From the NCBI GenBank assembly GCA_028696935.1, contig JAQVGE010000007.1, forward strand, positions 1-16,834: a stretch of DNA of 16,834 nucleotides, read 5' to 3'. Below the pieces are notes generated by a model. That model was not told the origin of the DNA, did not search any database, and saw nothing but the letters and a program-made list of their open reading frames with translations. Source of the DNA: Minisyncoccota bacterium (GTDB taxonomy: Bacteria; Patescibacteria; Paceibacteria; UBA9973). The position numbers and the translations under genes were made by a program. Of the stretch, positions 13,126 through 16,834 are shown piece after piece (positions within the stretch are counted from its first letter, which is position 1; each line of letters opens with the position of its first letter).

Positions 13126-13131
13126 ATTATA
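13126..13131 (-). promoter_or_regulatory. -10 box (TATAAT) of the M23 peptidase gene, probably leaderless
   Basis: A consensus TATAAT ends 6 nt before the ATG at 13119 and directly abuts the gltX stop codon (13132-13134). The preceding bases AAATATAG are the same as in the 11809 promoter. The -35 at 17 nt (TTCAAA) is weak and lies inside gltX. Confidence 0.55.
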
Positions 13132-14616
13132 CTATATTTGAGAAAGTATTTGAATTGTTGATTTTATCCTTAAAATAGTTTCTTCTTTGCCTAAAATTTC
13201 AGATAGAACAAAAGGGTCTGGTGATTTTTCTTTTCCAGACAATCCATATCGAAAAGGCCACAAAAGATCACCTCTCCCAACTTCTTCAGCGTAAGGCCAA
13301 ACAACTTCTCTAATTTTGTCTTTATTAAAATCAAAACTATCAATTGATTCCAACAAAGATATTAATTCCCCTAAATATATAGATATTTTTTTGTCTTTTT
13401 CTTCCTCTTTAAGCTTTGATGTTTTAAAAAATATTAGGTTTTTATCCAAAATTGGCTTTTTAAAGAAATAATCCAAATCCCCCAAACTAACCATTTCCAT
13501 GATTTCTTTACCCTTAGAAATTCTTTCCATAACAAGAGGAGTTATTTTGCTTATTATTTCTTCATTATTAATTATCAACTTATCATCCTGTTGTGAAATA
13601 AATTTTTTTACATACTCTATCTGATCAAATTGAGAATATTTCTTTAAGTGTTCACGATTTATCCAGTCAAGTTTTTCTTCATTAAATCTACCTCCACTAT
13701 GTCCGATCTGAGAAATATCAAAAAGATTAATAAATTCTTCTCTTGTTAATATCTCTTGATCTCCTCCTGGGTTCCACCCAATGAAAGCAAGAAAATTAAT
13801 CATCGCCTCTGGTAAGTATCCTTCTTTTTTATATTCTAAAACATCTTTAGCTCCATCTCTTTTCCCTAATTTCTTTTTACCGTCATCTCCCATAATTGGT
13901 GGTAAGGTAACAAAAAAAGGAGGTTTAAAATCTAAAGCTTCATATAGAGACAAAAACTTAGGAGTAGAAGATATAAATTCTTGACCTCTCATCACATGAG
14001 TAACCCCCATTTCTAAATCATCAACAATGTGAGCAAAGTTATAAGTTGGGTAACCGTCACTTTTTATTAGTATAAAATCATCAAGAGCTTCTTCTCCGGC
14101 TGAAAGTTTACCAAAAACTAAATCTTCCCATTCATATCTTTTAATATTATTCACTTTAAAACGAAGAGGTTTTGTGCCATCCCAGATAGGTGGATTTTGG
14201 GGTCTGAAATCTCGATATAGAAAAGGTTTTTTTAGAGTTTCTGCTTGTTGTCTGAATTCTTCTACCTCTTTTTCTGTGTAAGGGTCTGCATAAGCTAAGC
14301 CTTTGTCAATTAAAATCTGAGCATATTTTTTATATATATCTAATCTTTCAGATTGTATATATGGACCATTTTCCCCACCAATATCAGGGCCTTCATCCCA
14401 ATTAATTCCTAACCATTTGAGTGATTCAAAAATATGCTTGATAGAACCTGGAACCTCTCTTTCTTTATCAGTATCCTCAATTCTTAAGATGAAAGTACCA
14501 TTATTTTTTTTAGCATAAGCCCAAGCGTATAAAGCAGTTCGAACACCACCAACATGCATAAAACCTGTTGGTGAAGGAGCAAATCTGGTTATGATCTTTT
14601 TGTTAATTTTTTCCAT
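13132..14616 (-). CDS. gltX: Glutamyl-tRNA synthetase
   Basis: A 494-residue class Ib synthetase charging tRNA(Glu), and probably tRNA(Gln) as a non-discriminating enzyme given GatB in the same window (inference). The HIGH-type motif is RFAPSPTGFMHVGGVRTALY (11-30). FILRIEDTDKER (42-53), PYIQSER and MRGQEFISSTPK (209-220) follow. The KMSKS-type loop reads KKKLGKRDGA (247-256), with Gly in place of the usual Ser of KLSKR. GRFNEEKLDWINREHLKK marks the start of the anticodon-binding region, and the C-terminal domain is complete. It starts 6 nt after murG. AAGGA 11-15 nt upstream of the ATG is a possible, rather distant, ribosome binding site inside the murG end. Confidence 0.96.
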   Translation of the reverse strand: MEKINKKIITRFAPSPTGFMHVGGVRTALYAWAYAKKNNGTFILRIEDTDKEREVPGSIKHIFESLKWLGINWDEGPDIGGENGPYIQSERLDIYKKYAQILIDKGLAYADPYTEKEVEEFRQQAETLKKPFLYRDFRPQNPPIWDGTKPLRFKVNNIKRYEWEDLVFGKLSAGEEALDDFILIKSDGYPTYNFAHIVDDLEMGVTHVMRGQEFISSTPKFLSLYEALDFKPPFFVTLPPIMGDDGKKKLGKRDGAKDVLEYKKEGYLPEAMINFLAFIGWNPGGDQEILTREEFINLFDISQIGHSGGRFNEEKLDWINREHLKKYSQFDQIEYVKKFISQQDDKLIINNEEIISKITPLVMERISKGKEIMEMVSLGDLDYFFKKPILDKNLIFFKTSKLKEEEKDKKISIYLGELISLLESIDSFDFNKDKIREVVWPYAEEVGRGDLLWPFRYGLSGKEKSPDPFVLSEILGKEETILRIKSTIQILSQI

Positions 14617-14622
14617 AATTGA

Positions 14623-15753
14623 TTATTCCTTGTCATGACTAAGAGCTATTTTTATCGCAGCATCAGCTATCTTCAGAGCTGCATCGTGTGGGGCAAAAGA
14701 CAAGGCTCCTTTTTTCATCTCTTCTTGTTTTTGCGGACTAGAAATAATTTTATCTATTTCAGCGATTAGTAAATGCGAAGTAAGGTTACCCTCTTCTATA
14801 ACCTCGCAAGCTTTTGCTCTTGCGTAACTATACGCATTTTTTCTTTGGTGATCACCATTAGAGTTAGTTATTGGAATGATAATAGAAGGAATCCCCCAAG
14901 AAGCAACTTCAAAGAGAGCTGAACCTGCACGAGAAATAATCAAACTAGCTGCCCCAGCTGCCATTCTAGTATCAAGATCATTTAAGTAAGGAACTGGTTT
15001 ATATCTATTAAGGTTAGAGTTGTTTTCCATTATCAATTTAGAACGAGATAAAACATCGTCAATATTTTTTACTCCTGTTTGATGAATAATCTGATAACGT
15101 GAAAGCAAATCAGGTAATATATCAACGATAATATTGTTGATTATCTCAGCCCCTTGAGATCCGCCAATAACAAGGATAACGGGAAGTTTGGGGTCTAATT
15201 TAAAAAATTGATAAGCACCTTCAGAGTTAGCTTTCAAAATACTTTTACGGATGGGTTGTCCTGTTAAAGCTGTTTTTTCTTTTGGTAAATACTCCGTAGC
15301 CTCAGGCCAAGAAACAGCGACTCTTTTAGCAAATTTAGCGGTCCAAAGATTAAGACGACCAGGGTAAGAATCAGACTCATGAACAATAACTGGAATTCTT
15401 AAAATTCTAGCAGCAAACACCGCTGGTAAAGCAGCATAACCACCCTTAGAGATAACAACGTCGGGATAAATAAAAAACATATTTAAAAGACCAAAAAACA
15501 TTCCCGTTGCCGTAGAAAAAATATCTAGAAAATTTTTAAAAGATGAATACCTTCGAATTTTCCCTGCTGGAACGTTAACAAATTTTATCCCATTTTCAAA
15601 AAGCATCCTCGAATCGTACGGAGAATTTGACATATAAAATAGTTTCAGATTAATGATTTTCTGTTCATCTGCTATTTTTATTAAATTTTCAGCAATCGCA
15701 ATTAGTGGATAAAAGTGACCGCCTGTTCCTCCTCCTGTAAGTAATATTTTCAT
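14623..15753 (-). CDS. murG: UDP-N-acetylglucosamine:lipid I N-acetylglucosaminyltransferase
   Basis: A 376-residue GT28 enzyme that adds GlcNAc to lipid I to make lipid II at the inner membrane face. The N-terminal TGGGTGGHFYPLIAIAENL (6-24) is the MurG signature. VVISKGGYAALPAVFAA and VIVHESDSYPGRLN (the 'HEQN..PG' block, here HESD) follow. The second Rossmann domain has VILVIGGSQGAEIIN, and the UDP-GlcNAc site is LIISRAGSALFEVASWGIPSIIIP followed by GDHQRKNA. It follows ftsW as in standard dcw clusters, 112 nt apart, and gltX follows after 6 nt. Confidence 0.96.
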   Translation of the reverse strand: MKILLTGGGTGGHFYPLIAIAENLIKIADEQKIINLKLFYMSNSPYDSRMLFENGIKFVNVPAGKIRRYSSFKNFLDIFSTATGMFFGLLNMFFIYPDVVISKGGYAALPAVFAARILRIPVIVHESDSYPGRLNLWTAKFAKRVAVSWPEATEYLPKEKTALTGQPIRKSILKANSEGAYQFFKLDPKLPVILVIGGSQGAEIINNIIVDILPDLLSRYQIIHQTGVKNIDDVLSRSKLIMENNSNLNRYKPVPYLNDLDTRMAAGAASLIISRAGSALFEVASWGIPSIIIPITNSNGDHQRKNAYSYARAKACEVIEEGNLTSHLLIAEIDKIISSPQKQEEMKKGALSFAPHDAALKIADAAIKIALSHDKE

Positions 15754-15865
15754 TTTCTTTTAAAAGCAAATCGTTATTTGTAAATTAGGCTTATTTAATT
15801 AAACTTCTACAGTTTCCATTATATATTATTATAAAAGACTTTTCTAGCAAATACTATATATATTT
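15754..15865 (-). promoter_or_regulatory. Intergenic region ftsW-murG with two candidate -10 boxes
   Basis: Two TATAAT hexamers on the minus strand (15818-15823 and 15828-15833) could drive murG-gltX with a leader of roughly 55-70 nt. No convincing -35 is seen at either. No strong hairpin plus T run is seen, so ftsW transcripts may also read through into murG. Confidence 0.35.
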
Positions 15866-16834
15866 CTATGATTTCTTTTGAAAATTAGAGATATTCAAAA
15901 TAACTCCAACCATTCCGAGAGATAATAAAAGAGAAGTTCCTCCATGACTGATAAAAACTAGGGGTACTCCAGTTAAAGGAAAAACTCCGATAATAGAAGC
16001 AATATTCATAAAAGACTGAGCAATAATAATAGTAACAAATCCTATAACCAATAGCTTACTAAAAGAATCAGGCGAACGATAAGCAATCTTGTATCCTCTT
16101 AAAGCAAAAAGTGTATATAAAATAATTAAAACACTAGCTCCCAGAAAACCCAACTCTTCACCAATTACCGCAAAAATAGAATCACCTTGGGGTTCTGGTA
16201 AATATTCAAATTTTTGTATACTTTGACCTAAACCTCTCCCAAATACCCCACCTGAACCAACTGCAATCAGTGATTGTTGCAATTGATAAGAAGCCCCTTG
16301 ACCATCTCTGTTTGGATAGAGAAAAGTATTAACTCTTTCCATTAAATATGGTTTAAAAAAAACTAAAAGACCGAAGGCAATGATGCTTAACATAACTAAC
16401 CCTAAAATATATTTCCACGGTAAACCAGAGACAAAAAGCATCGTAAAAGCTGTTACTGTAATTAAGATGAGACTTTTAGTATCTGGTTGCCGAAGAAGAA
16501 TTAAAGCAATTATCCCCAACAGAATAAGTAGTGGTAAAATACTAAAACGAGCATCCTTTACTCTATTTTTAACCCACGATAGCCAAGCAGCAAAATAAAT
16601 AATAAATCCTATTTTCAAAAATTCTACAGGTTGAATAGATATTCCAAAAACATTAATCCATCGACTAGCGCCCCCGTGAGACATACCAATACTCGGTATA
16701 AAAACTAGTGAAGTAATTATTATAGAAACAATAAAAATAATTAGGGAGTATTTTCTCCAAAATCTATAAGGTATCCGAGTACCTAAATACAAAGCCACAA
16801 AACCACCAAGAAGTCCAAGAGTAAATTGATTCAA
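15866..16834 (-). CDS. ftsW: FtsW/RodA-type peptidoglycan glycosyltransferase, partial (5' end off the window)
   Basis: 322 codons seen, open at the window edge, so about 40-70 N-terminal residues are missing. The TTG at the very edge is not a believable start. A SEDS-family polytopic membrane protein with about nine hydrophobic segments. GASRWINVFGISIQPVEFLKIGFI matches the SEDS 'G..RW......Q.SE..K' region, with Pro-Val-Glu for Pro-Ser-Glu. SGGVFGRGLGQSIQKF with YLPEPQGDSIFAVIGEELGFLG is the FtsW loop. Near the end, PLTGVPLVFISHGGTSLLL has His for the usual Tyr. It polymerises lipid II glycan chains during division. FtsW is preferred to RodA because murG follows, as in dcw clusters. Confidence 0.93.
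   Translation of the reverse strand: MNQFTLGLLGGFVALYLGTRIPYRFWRKYSLIIFIVSIIITSLVFIPSIGMSHGGASRWINVFGISIQPVEFLKIGFIIYFAAWLSWVKNRVKDARFSILPLLILLGIIALILLRQPDTKSLILITVTAFTMLFVSGLPWKYILGLVMLSIIAFGLLVFFKPYLMERVNTFLYPNRDGQGASYQLQQSLIAVGSGGVFGRGLGQSIQKFEYLPEPQGDSIFAVIGEELGFLGASVLIILYTLFALRGYKIAYRSPDSFSKLLVIGFVTIIIAQSFMNIASIIGVFPLTGVPLVFISHGGTSLLLSLGMVGVILNISNFQKKS

Noticed and set aside
15799..15819. Six-codon ORF (METVEV) upstream of murG on the minus strand, as a leader peptide
   Set aside because: Too short, with no attenuator structure after it. Expected by chance.

Overview
The window is AT-rich, gene-dense DNA, nearly all of it coding on the minus strand. Short intergenic gaps, almost no Shine-Dalgarno sequences, a split transketolase, a reduced sugar-phosphate metabolism and CwlO/EnvC-like coiled-coil wall hydrolases together suggest a small-genome bacterium of the Candidate Phyla Radiation (Patescibacteria, Parcubacteria-like). 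This placement is inferred from gene style; no taxonomic marker was compared.

Layout, left to right. 1-1173: partial lytic transglycosylase (-). 1249-1905: ribosomal protein L25/Ctc (-). 1944-2069: a non-coding stretch with a strong minus-strand terminator and a second structured element. 2117-3004: class II fructose-bisphosphate aldolase (-), divergent from a PfkB-family sugar kinase (3092-4093, +), which is followed by a small charged protein (4100-4483, +). 4526-8847: a compact minus-strand central-carbon operon in transcription order gap, rpiB, rpe, transketolase N subunit, a small membrane protein, transketolase C subunit. 8890-10326: gatB (-). 10403-10781: a tRNA-Leu(UAA) gene (+) flanked on both sides by partial copies of itself, each within a hairpin-rich element. 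10787-11809: a DUF389 membrane protein and a one-helix membrane protein (-). 11845-13119: an M23 peptidase with coiled coil (-). 13132-14616: gltX (-). 14623-15753: murG (-). 15866-16834: partial ftsW (-).

How the genes fit together. Aldolase, sugar kinase, GAPDH, RpiB, Rpe and the two transketolase halves make up much of lower glycolysis joined to the non-oxidative pentose phosphate pathway. GatB and a GluRS are consistent with indirect Gln-tRNA synthesis, but gatA and gatC are not in the window. FtsW and MurG (septal wall synthesis and lipid II), the M23 protein and the lytic transglycosylase are cell-wall synthesis and remodelling functions.

Two things stand out. First, six genes that begin transcription units carry a good -10 hexamer ending only 6-7 nt before the ATG, which predicts leaderless mRNAs. 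Second, the tRNA-Leu locus is built like a tRNA nested inside the two ends of another tRNA copy, with a G+C-rich foldable element on its 3' side that I could not match to any RNA family I know.
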